Shown piece after piece: positions 17,163-26,048 of a stretch of DNA of 55,450 bases; within the stretch, counting starts at the first letter, position 1; every line of letters begins with the position of its first letter. A model generated the notes under the pieces. That model ran no database searches, had not been told where the DNA came from, and saw only the letters and a list, made by a program, of their open reading frames with translations. The DNA is from Mycobacterium sp. ST-F2. GTDB taxonomy: Bacteria; Actinomycetota; Actinomycetes; Mycobacteriales; Mycobacteriaceae. Where the stretch lies: positions 1 through 55,450 of the forward strand of contig NZ_JMHT01000052.1 in NCBI RefSeq assembly GCF_001905655.1, written 5' to 3'. The position numbers were made by a program, and so were the translations under genes.

Positions 17163-18428
17163 TCAGTCCAGCGGCCGCGGCGAGCGAGCCTCGTGCACGC
17201 GTTCCAGCCGGGTCTCGGTGTAGGACGCGATCTGGTCGACGACCACCCGCAGCCGGGCGCCGTCGTCGTCGGCGAGGGCGAACTCGGCCGCGAACTGCGG
17301 GTCGAGGCTCGCCGGGGCCTGGCCCCACAGCGACAGCGCGACCTCGCGGACCATGGTGCGCTGGTCGGCCTGAATCTGCAGGTGCTGGTGGTCGGACATG
17401 ATGAACTGCAGCGCCAGCATCTTCAGCACCGCCACCTCGGCCCGGACCAGGGTCGGCACCGCGAGCTCGGCGTCGAAGCGACGCATCGTCGCGCGGCCCG
17501 CCTGTGCTTTGGTCTCGGTGACCGCGGCGTTGGCGAACCGGCCCACCAGCTCACTGGTGAGGCGCTTGAGCGCCACCGACGTCGCGACAGAGCCGTCGTA
17601 CTTGCCGACGGCGGTGACGACGGGCAGCTGCGACAACCGCTGCGCGGCAGCGAGCATGTCGTCGTGTGTCACCGTCGGATGCGACCGGGCGCCCAGCTGG
17701 GCCAGGGCGTCGGCGGCATCGGCGTCGGCCAGGACCCGCAGGTCGATGCGGCCGGAGATGATGCCGTCCTCGACATCGTGCACGGAGTACGCGACGTCGT
17801 CGGCCCAGTCCATGACCTGGGCCTCCAAACACAGGCGCTCGGCCGGTGCCCCCTCACGCACCCACGCCGCGGCGGCCGCGTCGTCGTCGTAGAAACCGAA
17901 CTTGACGCGGTCTTCGCGGAACCACGGGTACTTGATCACCGCGTCCAGCGCCGCCCGGGTCAGGTTCAACCCGGCCGAACGCCCCTCTGCATCAAGGATT
18001 TTCGGTTCGAGCCGCGTCAGAATCCGGAAATTCTGGGCGTTGCCCTCGAATCCGCCGAACGGCTTGGCGATCTCGTCGAGCGCGCGTTCGCCGTTGTGGC
18101 CGTAGGGCGGGTGGCCGATGTCGTGGGCCAGACCCGCGAGGTCGACCAGGTCGGGATCGCAGCCCAGCCCGACGGCCATATGGCGCCCGATCTGGGCCAC
18201 TTCGAGCGAATGGGTGAGCCGGGTCCGCGGGGTCTCCCCCTGCCGCGGCCCGACCACCTGGGTCTTGTCGGCCAGCCGGCGCAGCGCGGCGCTGTGCAGC
18301 ACGCGGGCCCGGTCGCGCGCGAAATCCGTGCGGTGTCCGGCATCGGTGCCGGGCAGTGTGGCGCTCTTGGAGCCCTCCTCGACCAGCCGCTGCCGGTCGA
18401 AGTCGCTGTAACCCTCGCTAATGCCCAC
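17163..18428 (-). CDS. dgt: Deoxyguanosinetriphosphate triphosphohydrolase-like HD protein
   Basis: A 421-residue HD-domain dNTPase started at the GTG at 18428 (VGISEGYSDFDRQRLVEE). An earlier in-frame start at 18476 would add about 16 residues outside the family pattern. It contains SAALRRLADKTQVV, RLTHSLEVAQIGR and LAGLAHDIGHPPYGHNGERA, the metal-binding HD motif. These enzymes hydrolyse dGTP or other dNTPs to the nucleoside and triphosphate and adjust nucleotide pools. It is expected to be co-transcribed with dnaG. Confidence 0.93.
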   Translation of the reverse strand: MGISEGYSDFDRQRLVEEGSKSATLPGTDAGHRTDFARDRARVLHSAALRRLADKTQVVGPRQGETPRTRLTHSLEVAQIGRHMAVGLGCDPDLVDLAGLAHDIGHPPYGHNGERALDEIAKPFGGFEGNAQNFRILTRLEPKILDAEGRSAGLNLTRAALDAVIKYPWFREDRVKFGFYDDDAAAAAWVREGAPAERLCLEAQVMDWADDVAYSVHDVEDGIISGRIDLRVLADADAADALAQLGARSHPTVTHDDMLAAAQRLSQLPVVTAVGKYDGSVATSVALKRLTSELVGRFANAAVTETKAQAGRATMRRFDAELAVPTLVRAEVAVLKMLALQFIMSDHQHLQIQADQRTMVREVALSLWGQAPASLDPQFAAEFALADDDGARLRVVVDQIASYTETRLERVHEARSPRPLD

Positions 18429-18506
18429 GGCCGAAGTCTGCCAGCTCGGCCGCGCCGATCGGCCAGACACCCTCAAGGTAGATGCGCCTTCATTAGATTG
18501 ACGGGC

Positions 18507-20465
18507 ATGCGCCTGGCTCGCCTGATCAGTCTGATCGTCGCGGTGTTGACGGTCGGGGTCCTCCTGGCCCCGACTGCGGCGGGCAGACCGCCATTCCGAC
18601 TACCCAGCCAGATCGTCGACGGTGCACATGCACTCAGCGGCCAGGACATGAACCACGTCACGCAAGCCATCGACAAGCTCTATGCGGACCGGCACGTGCG
18701 GTTGTGGGTCGTCTACGTCGATACGTTCGGCCAAGAACCCGAACCCTGGGCGCAGGCCACGATCCGCGCCAGCAGCCTCGGTTCGAACGACGCGCTGCTC
18801 GCGGTGGCCACCGAGGACCGGGCGTACGCCTTCCTGGCCGGCTCCGCGTCGGCGAGCGCTGCGGCCGTCGACTCCCTGCGCCGGAATGCAATCGAACCGG
18901 CTCTGCACAACGGAGATTGGGCACAGGCAGCCATCGTCGCCGCAGACGGGTTGCGGGCCCGGTCATCATCCGGCGGCTCCTTCCACTGGGTCGGGCTGGT
19001 GACCGTGCTGGCGGTGATCGGCGTCGCGCTGGCCGGACTCATCTGGTGGGCCCGGCGCCGACGTCGCGGACGTCGACAGGCCGACCTGAATGCCGCTCAG
19101 CAGGCTGACGCCACCGATCCGGCCGTCCTCGCGAAAATGTCACCGGAAACGCTGGAAGACCTGTCCAGATCGATCCTCGTCGAGGTCGACAACGCGGTAC
19201 GCACCAGTGACAACGAGCTGGCGCTGGCCGTCGGCGAATTCGGCGAGCGGGACACCGCGCCGTTCACCGCCGCGGTGCAGAACGCGAAAAGCGCCATGGC
19301 ACAGGCGTTCAGCGTGCGCCAGCGACTCGACGACGCGGCGCCCGAGACCCTGCAACAACGCCGGGAACTTTTGACCCAGGTGGTCGTCGCGGCAGCCCGC
19401 GCGGACAAGGAACTCGAGGACCGGCGTGCGGCGTTTCATCAGCTGCGCGACCTGGTGATCAACGCCCCGACGCGGCTCGATGCCCTGACGCAGCAGATGG
19501 TCGGCCTGACGGCCCGCATCGAACCCGCGCAGCAGACCTTGACCGGGTTGCACGGCCAGTTCGCCGACGCCGCCCTGGCATCGGTGGCCGGCAATGTCGG
19601 CGCCGCCAAAGAGCGGCTGGCGTTCGCCGACCAGAACATCACCGCGGCACGCGGTTTGGTCAGCAAGCCCGGCGACAGCCAGGCCGCACTGGTCAACGCC
19701 ATCCATGCCGCCGAGGCGGCACTGGGCCAGGCACAACGCCTGCTGGACTCGGTCGACAGTGCCGCGACCGACATCACCCACGCGATCAGCGCCCTGCCCG
19801 CCGCGATCTCCGACATCCAGAACGGCATCACGGCCGCGGAGGCGATCGCGCCCGGCGCGCACTACACCGAGCTGACGGCCGCGCGTACCGCTGCGGCACA
19901 AGCGGTTTCGAATGCCCAGGCCACGGGTGCGGCCGACCCGTTGAGCGCCTTCACGCAACTGACCGCCGCCGACTCGCAGCTGGACAAGCTGCTCGCGACC
20001 ATCTCCGAGGAAACCGCTGCCCTGAACCGGCTGCGGCAGTCGTTCGGGCAGGCACTGCTGACGGCGCAGTCCCGGGTGCGCGGCGTCTCGGATTTCATCG
20101 ACACCCGCCGCGGCAGCGTCGGTCCCGAAGCCCGCACCCGGCTGGCCGAGGCGCAGCGCCGTCTGGAAGCCGCACAGTCGGTGCAAGCCACCGACCTGCC
20201 AGCGGCCATCGAACAGGCCAACGCCGCCGATGCTCTCGCGTCCCAGGCCCAGTCGTTGGCCGACAATGACGTTCAGGCCGCGCGCCAGGCCTACACCAGC
20301 GGCGGTTCGAGTACCGCCGCGGACATCGGCGGCATCATCATCGGCGGCGTGCTGTCGGGCATGATCCGCGGCGGCGGCGGTGGAAGCAGCCACGGCGGTG
20401 GTTGGAGCTCAACGACTTTCGGCGGCTCGGGCGGCGGCTTCTCCGGTGGTGGTGGCCGGTTCTAG
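18507..20465 (+). CDS. TPM-domain membrane protein with long coiled-coil region, Rv2345-like
   Basis: A 652-residue protein started at the ATG at 18507; the frame is open far upstream inside dgt and that part is rejected. Residues 1-26 are a signal peptide. A TPM domain follows at about 33-150 (IVDGAHALSGQDMNHVTQAI). A membrane helix is at 161-182, then a basic WARRRRRGRR stop-transfer. Residues 190-600 form long Ala/Gln-rich helices likely to be coiled coil. The C-terminus is Gly-rich (SGGGFSGGGGRF). TPM domains are extracytoplasmic and linked to photosystem repair in plants; the bacterial role is unclear. Matches Rv2345 by order. Confidence 0.85.
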   Translation: MRLARLISLIVAVLTVGVLLAPTAAGRPPFRLPSQIVDGAHALSGQDMNHVTQAIDKLYADRHVRLWVVYVDTFGQEPEPWAQATIRASSLGSNDALLAVATEDRAYAFLAGSASASAAAVDSLRRNAIEPALHNGDWAQAAIVAADGLRARSSSGGSFHWVGLVTVLAVIGVALAGLIWWARRRRRGRRQADLNAAQQADATDPAVLAKMSPETLEDLSRSILVEVDNAVRTSDNELALAVGEFGERDTAPFTAAVQNAKSAMAQAFSVRQRLDDAAPETLQQRRELLTQVVVAAARADKELEDRRAAFHQLRDLVINAPTRLDALTQQMVGLTARIEPAQQTLTGLHGQFADAALASVAGNVGAAKERLAFADQNITAARGLVSKPGDSQAALVNAIHAAEAALGQAQRLLDSVDSAATDITHAISALPAAISDIQNGITAAEAIAPGAHYTELTAARTAAAQAVSNAQATGAADPLSAFTQLTAADSQLDKLLATISEETAALNRLRQSFGQALLTAQSRVRGVSDFIDTRRGSVGPEARTRLAEAQRRLEAAQSVQATDLPAAIEQANAADALASQAQSLADNDVQAARQAYTSGGSSTAADIGGIIIGGVLSGMIRGGGGGSSHGGGWSSTTFGGSGGGFSGGGGRF

Positions 20466-20484
20466 TCGACGGCCGGGCCCAGGC

Positions 20485-20922
20485 TCAGGTGGTGTACAGC
20501 GACAGGTGGACGTACACCTCGTCGGGCCCGCGTTCGTCGACGACGATCTCGCGGTTGACCAGCTTGTGGTCCTTGGTGGTCACCTTGTCCTGCAGGAACA
20601 GCTGTGCGGGCGCGGTGGCCAGTGACGGTCCGGCAAGCACGGTAATGGTTTTCGGAACCTCGGACGGACGTGGCTGCGCCGGGAACTGGGCCAGGAACTC
20701 GCGCAGCTGACTGCCGGTCATCCGCAAGGCCAGGCGGTAGCTGGTGTCGCGGCCCGAATCCGTGTCGGTGGCCAGAACCTGCGCGCCCTGCGGCAGCGTC
20801 ACATCGCCGAACGCCGCGGCCGTCTCGGCAGACACCTTCTGGCCTCCTCTTTTCTCGGTCGAACATGCGGAGAACGCACATACCGTCAGGAACGCTGTGG
20901 CCAAGGCAACCAGGAATCGCAT
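20485..20922 (-). CDS. Small lipoprotein paired with an EspA-like gene
   Basis: A 145-residue lipoprotein. MRFLVALATAFLTVCAFSAC ends in a lipobox (FSAC; Cys20). The mature part (VTLPQGAQVLATDTDSGRDT, then ALRMTGSQLREFLAQF) is soluble and ends in a beta-rich VDERGPDEVYVHLSLYTT. No family was recognised. Its ATG shares one base with the stop of the EspA/EspE-like gene (TAATG), so the pair is translationally coupled and the lipoprotein may act with that exported protein at the cell envelope. Confidence 0.7.
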   Translation of the reverse strand: MRFLVALATAFLTVCAFSACSTEKRGGQKVSAETAAAFGDVTLPQGAQVLATDTDSGRDTSYRLALRMTGSQLREFLAQFPAQPRPSEVPKTITVLAGPSLATAPAQLFLQDKVTTKDHKLVNREIVVDERGPDEVYVHLSLYTT

Positions 20923-21467
20923 TACCGGGGCACCCCGGCCTGTTGGTCGTTCGGATCGGCGGGACCACGTCCGTCGCGCCCGGTGATGTCGTCATAGTCC
21001 GCACCGATGTCGCGGATGCGCGCCGCGATGGCGTCCATGTCCGCATTCGACCGGTTGATGATGTCGGCGATCTCGGCGGTGCCCTTCGCCACCACGGGAA
21101 GCAGCGCACGATCACCCGCCGCGGTGGGCGGCACGGTGGCGGCCGCATCGACCACCCACTGTTTGACCGACTCGAGGTCGCGCCGGCCGGCTGTCACCAC
21201 AGCCGCTGACCGTTCGACCTCGGCGCCGAGACGCCGGTCGAGTTCCGCGAGCCTGCCGATGGTCGCGGCATGAGCGCGATTGCGATCGTCGTATACCTCG
21301 GCCCCGGTGCCCGTCCATTCCCCGCCGGGCGCCGCCGACAGGACGGTGTCGCGCAATTCGTGGAACTGGCCGCTCATGTCGAAGTCCGAACCGCCGACCG
21401 GCGTCCCGGACCCGAACGTCGCACGCGCGTCGTCCCACGTCGACAGAAATGCGCCGAGTACTCCCAC
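20922..21467 (-). CDS. EspA/EspE-family N-terminal-domain protein (ESX-associated)
   Basis: A 181-residue protein. GGEWTGTGAEVYDDRNRAHA (Trp51-x-Gly53), followed by RLAELDRRLGAEVERSAAVV, aligns by eye with the EspA stretch that reads WLGSAADKYAGKNRNH then ELADLDRQL. This is the helix-turn-helix core of ESX-1 secretion-associated EspA/EspE proteins. It lacks the long disordered C-terminus of EspA, so it is a minimal version. No EspC/EspF-like partner is adjacent; instead it is coupled to a lipoprotein. A role as type VII substrate or partner is inferred. Confidence 0.65.
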   Translation of the reverse strand: MGVLGAFLSTWDDARATFGSGTPVGGSDFDMSGQFHELRDTVLSAAPGGEWTGTGAEVYDDRNRAHAATIGRLAELDRRLGAEVERSAAVVTAGRRDLESVKQWVVDAAATVPPTAAGDRALLPVVAKGTAEIADIINRSNADMDAIAARIRDIGADYDDITGRDGRGPADPNDQQAGVPR

Positions 21468-21876
21468 GCCGCCCCCTCTGATCCCCTTGACTCCTTTGAC
21501 TCACAAGCCTATTCGCGCATGCGGTCGGTTCCCGGCGGCAATTTCTCACCCACAAGACGTGAAACGCTGAGCAAAAGCCCGGGTCACAGCTCGCCGACGG
21601 CACGCACCCGCACCCGCCACCAAGTTCGGTGACGCGAGGGGAGGTATCCATTCGAACGCTCGCGTCGTGGTAGAGCGGAGATCCGTGTCGAAACCTATTT
21701 TCGGCCAGACTTCACTCAGACCCCGGGGCACAATTGCACGAACGGTGCCCGTCACGGCTCAATTTTGGAGAATCGCTCGGACAAGTCAGCCCCAAAATCA
21801 CCCAGTCGCAAGCTACGGCGCAATACCCATCGATTCCGCGTAGCCGGAACGAGCGTCACAAATCCAACTCGTGTTT
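21468..21876. other. Intergenic transition into an AT-rich island
   Basis: I see no convincing gene in these 409 bases. Base composition falls from the high-GC backbone into AT-richer sequence. There is an 8-base inverted repeat, GACGCGAG (21632-21639) and CTCGCGTC (21660-21667), and a short hairpin GGGCAC/GTGCCC (21726-21750) that could end leftward transcription from the phosphatase gene. The promoter of the leftward EspA-like gene should lie near 21470-21560, but no clear -10 was identified. Confidence 0.5.
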
Positions 21877-22686
21877 CTAACGCAACCCATTTAACAATTG
21901 CTCGTGCACTAGTTTGTTTGAGGCGACGAAGTCTTGTTTTGCATCGCCGTTACCCCAATTTAGCTCTCTACCAGACCAATCCGATATCAGCCCCCCGGAC
22001 TCGACCAAGATAAGGCCCGCGGCGGCTACATCCCAAAATCGAAGGTCCAACTCGAAGTGACCTTCAAATTTACCCTGCGCCACCGAAACCAGATCCAATG
22101 CCGCCGATCCAGACCTACGCAAATCCTGACAATGTGAGAACATTATTCGGGCGGCATCGAAAATTTTATGGGATCGTCGGCGATCGTAAGGCAATCCAAA
22201 ACTGAGAAGACTTGATTTCAGGCTGTCGATTCTTGAAACACTTAACGGAACGTCCGGCTGGCCAAAAGACCGTCGATACGCACCATTATTTCTAGTCGCG
22301 TAAAACAAATCACCACTAAACGGATTGAGTACAACGCCCAGCCAGACCACGCGATCGCGAACGAGTGCAACACTTACCGCAGAGTGGTTAACCCCGTGAA
22401 CCAAATTGGTCGTTCCATCGATCGGGTCAATGACCCACAGATGGCCATGGCTGATACCTTCCCCACGATGTTCCTCACCCAACACATCCGAGCCAACCAC
22501 GAGTGGACGCAACTGCCGACCGAGCGTGAGTTCAACGCTCTCATCGAGGTCAGTGACGAGATCACCAATCGACCCTTTGGTTCTAACACCTGACGCCGAG
22601 CTACGAAACTCCGCCAGAGAACGGCCCACGTCGACGACAATCGCCATGACATCATCAAGCAGCGAATCGCCCACCGATGCCGTCAT
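21877..22686 (-). CDS. Inositol-monophosphatase-family enzyme in an AT-rich island
   Basis: A 269-residue protein started at the ATG at 22686, which overlaps the upstream stop (ATGA). The IMPase metal site is complete: GEEH (Glu71, Glu72), WVIDPIDGTTN (Asp87, Asp90) and DLRFWDVAAAG (Asp219). Such enzymes remove phosphate from inositol-1-phosphate, histidinol phosphate, 3'-phosphoadenosine nucleotides or sugar phosphates; which one is not readable. Codon and base use is unlike the neighbours: two 60-base lines inside it gave 42 and 47% GC against 68% in glyS. This suggests horizontal acquisition. It forms an operon with the membrane phosphoribosyltransferase gene. Confidence 0.85.
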   Translation of the reverse strand: MTASVGDSLLDDVMAIVVDVGRSLAEFRSSASGVRTKGSIGDLVTDLDESVELTLGRQLRPLVVGSDVLGEEHRGEGISHGHLWVIDPIDGTTNLVHGVNHSAVSVALVRDRVVWLGVVLNPFSGDLFYATRNNGAYRRSFGQPDVPLSVSRIDSLKSSLLSFGLPYDRRRSHKIFDAARIMFSHCQDLRRSGSAALDLVSVAQGKFEGHFELDLRFWDVAAAGLILVESGGLISDWSGRELNWGNGDAKQDFVASNKLVHEQLLNGLR

Positions 22687-23300
22687 CGTGCCTTGCCCCA
22701 CGGAAAATAGAAGTCGTCATCCTCCGCCAACCACCAGTAATAATCCGGCGCCTTATGATTTTTCACGGCCACCTTTGTCGCAGCAATTGCGGCCGAACGG
22801 ATACGGTCGGGTTTTACATCGAGCCGGAGAAGGGCTTCGATCAAGCTGTCGAGAAAGTCGCCAGACATCACGAAGTCATCGACAATCAGTATATTTCCCG
22901 TGGTGATATCCTTAACAGCACCCGGAATACTGACGCTCCATTTTTTTGTATTAATAGAAATATCTGCGTCATTCTCTGGCCTGACAGCTTGTCCATCTTT
23001 CCATGTACTGATTCCCACATACACGATCGGCTCTTTGTTAAATTCGGAAATCAACAGGTTTGAAAATGTAGCACCACGCAGACCTGGGGTAACAATTATA
23101 TCCGGCTGGAAGCCAGCCGACTTCAATCGCTTTCCTAGATCGTTCGAAGCCGCAAGAAGGTCGGCCCATTCAAGACGTTTGCGAAGTTTATTGAACGCTT
23201 CCGATCTACGGGCGTAGTGGACGGTTAAGACCACGCCGGCTATGCCAACCACTACACCGACCGCACCAAATGCGAAGCCGCCAACACCAAAAAGATCCAT
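22683..23300 (-). CDS. Membrane-anchored phosphoribosyltransferase in an AT-rich island
   Basis: A 205-residue protein (ATG at 23300; a GTG at 23306 is also possible). Residues 5-29 are a single membrane helix (VGGFAFGAVGVVVGIAGVVL). The rest is a type I phosphoribosyltransferase fold with PRPP loop GNILIVDDFVMSGD (135-148) and a C-terminal DDDFYFPWGKAR, which resembles the FPW ending of purine (Gpt-like) phosphoribosyltransferases. Membrane anchoring is unusual for this fold. The sequence is AT-rich (lines at 40 and 45% GC) and coupled to the phosphatase by a 4-base overlap. The substrate base is unknown. It could be part of a defence or signalling cassette, which is inference. Confidence 0.75.
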   Translation of the reverse strand: MDLFGVGGFAFGAVGVVVGIAGVVLTVHYARRSEAFNKLRKRLEWADLLAASNDLGKRLKSAGFQPDIIVTPGLRGATFSNLLISEFNKEPIVYVGISTWKDGQAVRPENDADISINTKKWSVSIPGAVKDITTGNILIVDDFVMSGDFLDSLIEALLRLDVKPDRIRSAAIAATKVAVKNHKAPDYYWWLAEDDDFYFPWGKAR

Positions 23301-23490
23301 CAGCACAGCCTAATCGTTCAACGACGTGTATCTGGCGTTTTGGACACAGGCAATATCACCATCGAACTTCGCATGATTAAAGCCGCAAAAGGTTGTACCG
23401 GCCGAGCCAACCGCCGACAAAGACCGTTGCTATCGCGTCGTGGCCGATCCACTTTTCTACACAAATGCGCACGACTATCGTCGGAAGAAC

Positions 23491-24876
23491 TCAGCAGCCC
23501 TTGAGGCGCACCGCGAGGTAGTCGCTGACGGCGTCGATGGCGACGCGCTCCTGGGTCATGGCGTCACGCTCGCGGATGGTCACGGCGTGGTCCTCGAGCG
23601 AGTCGAAGTCGACCGTGATGCAGTACGGCGTGCCGATCTCGTCCTGGCGACGGTAGCGGCGGCCGATGGCACCGGCGTCGTCGAACTCGACGTTCCAGTT
23701 CTTCCGCAGCTCGGCGGCCAGGTCGCGGGCCTTCGGCGACAGGTCGGCATTGCGCGAGAGCGGCAGCACCGCGGCCTTGACCGGCGCCAGGCGCGGATCG
23801 AGCTTGAGCACGGTGCGCTTGTCGACGCCGCCCTTGGCGTTGGGCGCCTCGTCCTCGTGGTACGAGTCGACCAGGAACGCCATCAGGGACCGGGTCAGGC
23901 CGGCTGCCGGCTCGATGACGTACGGCACGTAGCGGGTGTCGGTGCCCTGGTCGTAGAACGACAGGTCGACGCCCGAGTGCTCACCGTGCGTGCTGAGGTC
24001 GAAGTTGGTGCGGTTGGCGATGCCCTCGAGCTCGCCCCACGGGTTGCCGGCGAAGCCGAACTTGTACTCGATGTCGGTGGTGCCCGCGCTGTAGTGCGAC
24101 AGCTTCTCCAGCGGGTGTTCGTACAGCCGCAGGTTCTCGGGGTTGATGCCGAGGTCGATGTACCACTGCAGCCGCGTGTCGATCCAGTACTTGTGCCACT
24201 CCGGCGCGGTCGAGGGCTCGACGAAGAACTCCATCTCCATCTGCTCGAACTCGCGGGTGCGGAAGATGAAGTTGCCCGGCGTGATCTCGTTGCGGAAGCT
24301 CTTGCCGATCTGGCCGATGCCGAACGGCGGCTTCTTGCGCGCGGTGGTCACGACGTTGGCGAAGTTCACGAAGATGCCTTGCGCGGTCTCCGGGCGCAGG
24401 TAGTGCATGCCTTCTTCGGACTCGATGGGGCCGAGGTAGGTCTTGAGCATCATGTTGAAGTCACGCGGTTCGGTCCACTGCCCCTTGGTGCCACAGTCCG
24501 GGCAGACGATCTCGTCCATCGGCACGGCGTCGGGGTCGTCGAGACCCTTCTTCAGGGCGTAAGCCTCCTGCATGTGGTCCTGCCGGTGCCGCTTGTGGCA
24601 GTTCAGGCACTCGACCAGCGGGTCGTTGAACACCGCGACGTGGCCCGAGGCCACCCACACCTGGCGCGGCAGGATGATCGCGCTGTCCAGGCCGACGACG
24701 TCGTCGCGGGAGGTCACGACGGACTTCCACCACTGCCGCTTGATGTTCTCCTTGAGCTCGACGCCCAGTGGCCCGTAGTCCCATGCCGACTTGGTACCGC
24801 CGTAGATTTCTCCCGACTGGAAGACGAGGCCCCGGCGTTTGGCCAGGTTGGCAACGGTGTCGATGATGGACGCCAC
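23491..24876 (-). CDS. glyS: Glycyl-tRNA synthetase
   Basis: A 461-residue class II synthetase of the dimeric, single-chain type that charges tRNA-Gly. The N-terminus ASIIDTVANLAKRRGLVFQS leads to GGTKSAWDYGPLGVELKEN. A zinc-binding insertion has CLNCHKRHR and CPDCGTKG. Class II motif regions include LRPETAQGIFVNF and FRNEITPGNFIFRTREFEQ, and the C-terminal anticodon-binding domain ends AVRLKGC. The start is a GTG at 24876. Matches Rv2357c by order. The long ORF on the opposite strand (23440-25197) is a shadow. Confidence 0.96.
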   Translation of the reverse strand: MASIIDTVANLAKRRGLVFQSGEIYGGTKSAWDYGPLGVELKENIKRQWWKSVVTSRDDVVGLDSAIILPRQVWVASGHVAVFNDPLVECLNCHKRHRQDHMQEAYALKKGLDDPDAVPMDEIVCPDCGTKGQWTEPRDFNMMLKTYLGPIESEEGMHYLRPETAQGIFVNFANVVTTARKKPPFGIGQIGKSFRNEITPGNFIFRTREFEQMEMEFFVEPSTAPEWHKYWIDTRLQWYIDLGINPENLRLYEHPLEKLSHYSAGTTDIEYKFGFAGNPWGELEGIANRTNFDLSTHGEHSGVDLSFYDQGTDTRYVPYVIEPAAGLTRSLMAFLVDSYHEDEAPNAKGGVDKRTVLKLDPRLAPVKAAVLPLSRNADLSPKARDLAAELRKNWNVEFDDAGAIGRRYRRQDEIGTPYCITVDFDSLEDHAVTIRERDAMTQERVAIDAVSDYLAVRLKGC

Positions 24877-24932
24877 GATGTTCGAGCACTCCTCGAGTCA
24901 GGTCGGATGCAACCCGTCCAGACTAGTGGGGG

Positions 24933-25592
24933 CTATTCCGCGACGAACTTGGCGTCCACCGCGGCACTGATCGTGATGTCGTCGGGAGTCAGGTCCAGGG
25001 TGGGCCCGCCGCCGGCCATCGCGGCCGGAGCCGCCAGGGGCATGGCGCGCGAGGCGCTGTACTCGGCTGGTGCCTGCAACATGCCCGGGTCCGCCAACTG
25101 CACCGCCGTCACCTCACCGCGTCCTGCGGCCTCGGCAAAAGCCCGTGCCTTGACTGCGGCATTGCGCACGGCTTCCTGCCGAAGTTCGGCTTCATAGGAC
25201 TCCCGGTTCTCTTCGGTGACGTCCCAGTCGATGCGGCCGATCTCGAGTCCGTCCTCGACGGCCCATCGATCGAGGAACGTCGAAAGCTGTTCGAAGTCAT
25301 CGAATTCCGCTTCCACTCTGATGTCGACCCGGAATCGCAGCTGGGCCCGGCCGTTCTTCGAGTACGGCCGGTAGCTGAACACCCGGACCTGGTCGCTGGT
25401 CCACTTGTTGACCGCACCCCCGTCCTGCAGGCCCCGCAGGTCGGTGGTCAGCCGGTCCTGCAGTGCGACGGCACGCCGGTAGACGTCGGTGCGCTCCGCG
25501 TCGTCCAGGCTGGCCGCCACTGCGACGGTCGCCCGCTCGGCGGCGTACTTGCGGCGGGCATGCCCGCGGACCACGACTTCCAGCTCACTCAT
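24933..25592 (-). CDS. SIMPL (DUF541) domain protein
   Basis: A 219-residue protein started at the ATG at 25592; the frame is open to 25913, but that part overlaps the divergent smtB gene. It begins MSELEVVVRGHARRKYAAER, the beta-strand opening of SIMPL/DUF541 domains, and has a later strand repeat (VEDGLEIGRIDWDVTEEN). No signal peptide is visible, although many SIMPL proteins are exported. In other bacteria members affect oxidative-stress resistance or signalling; the role here is unknown. It lies upstream of glyS on the same strand, 56 bases away. Confidence 0.75.
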   Translation of the reverse strand: MSELEVVVRGHARRKYAAERATVAVAASLDDAERTDVYRRAVALQDRLTTDLRGLQDGGAVNKWTSDQVRVFSYRPYSKNGRAQLRFRVDIRVEAEFDDFEQLSTFLDRWAVEDGLEIGRIDWDVTEENRESYEAELRQEAVRNAAVKARAFAEAAGRGEVTAVQLADPGMLQAPAEYSASRAMPLAAPAAMAGGGPTLDLTPDDITISAAVDAKFVAE

Positions 25593-25658
25593 GCCACGAC
25601 CGTATCCGCGGGCACCGACGGATTCTTTGACATGCGATTGCGTGCATGGAAAGCTAAA

Positions 25659-25672
25659 TGAAAATAGTTTCC
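25659..25672. promoter_or_regulatory. Candidate SmtB/Zur operator before smtB
   Basis: TGAAAATAGTTTCC contains the short palindrome GAAA-ATAG-TTTC (25660-25671) in an otherwise AT-poor 99-base intergenic gap. It ends 19 bases before the smtB GTG. ArsR-type zinc sensors repress their own operon from such sites. The match to a published SmtB or Zur consensus was not verified. Confidence 0.4.
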
Positions 25673-25691
25673 AATAGCCGGGAGTACCGGG

Positions 25692-26048
25692 GTGCCACCC
25701 ACCACTACGCATGACGAGCTCGACCACCAGCACAGCGGTGCGCCGTTCCCGTCGTCCCCACCGCGGGAGACGCTCGACGCCGCCGGCGACCTCCTGCGCG
25801 CCCTGGCCGCCCCCATCCGCATCGCGATCGTGCTGCAGCTGCGCGAATCGAAGCGCTGCGTGCACGAGCTGGTCGATGCCCTGGGCGTGACACAGCCGTT
25901 GGTCAGCCAGCACCTGCGCATCCTCAAGTCAGCCGGCGTCGTCGCCGGTGAGCGCGCCGGCCGCGAGGTGATGTACGGCCTGGTCGACCATCACCTCGCG
26001 CACATCGTCGTCGATGCCGTCGCGCACGTCGAGGAGGACCGGTCGTGA
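25692..26048 (+). CDS. smtB: ArsR/SmtB-family zinc-responsive repressor
   Basis: A 118-residue winged-helix repressor starting at GTG 25692. The DNA-reading region is RCVHELVDALGVTQPLVSQH. Near the C-terminus, LVDHHLAHIVVDAVAHVEED fits the alpha-5 metal site D-x-H-x(10)-H-x-x-E exactly, indicating zinc sensing of the SmtB/CzrA type. When zinc is low it is expected to bind the operator upstream. It is the first gene of a two-gene operon; its stop overlaps the zur GTG (GTGA). Matches Rv2358. Confidence 0.93.
   Translation: MPPTTTHDELDHQHSGAPFPSSPPRETLDAAGDLLRALAAPIRIAIVLQLRESKRCVHELVDALGVTQPLVSQHLRILKSAGVVAGERAGREVMYGLVDHHLAHIVVDAVAHVEEDRS

Noticed and set aside
21765..22013. 82-residue plus-strand ORF at the low-GC island edge
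   Set aside because: It overlaps the IMPase gene end on the opposite strand, and its Arg/Ser/Thr-rich sequence shows no motif.
23440..25197. 585-residue plus-strand ORF opposite glyS and the SIMPL gene
   Set aside because: It is antisense to two well-supported genes and its residues (many His, Arg, Gly, Val, Leu) are the usual mirror of high-GC coding sequence.
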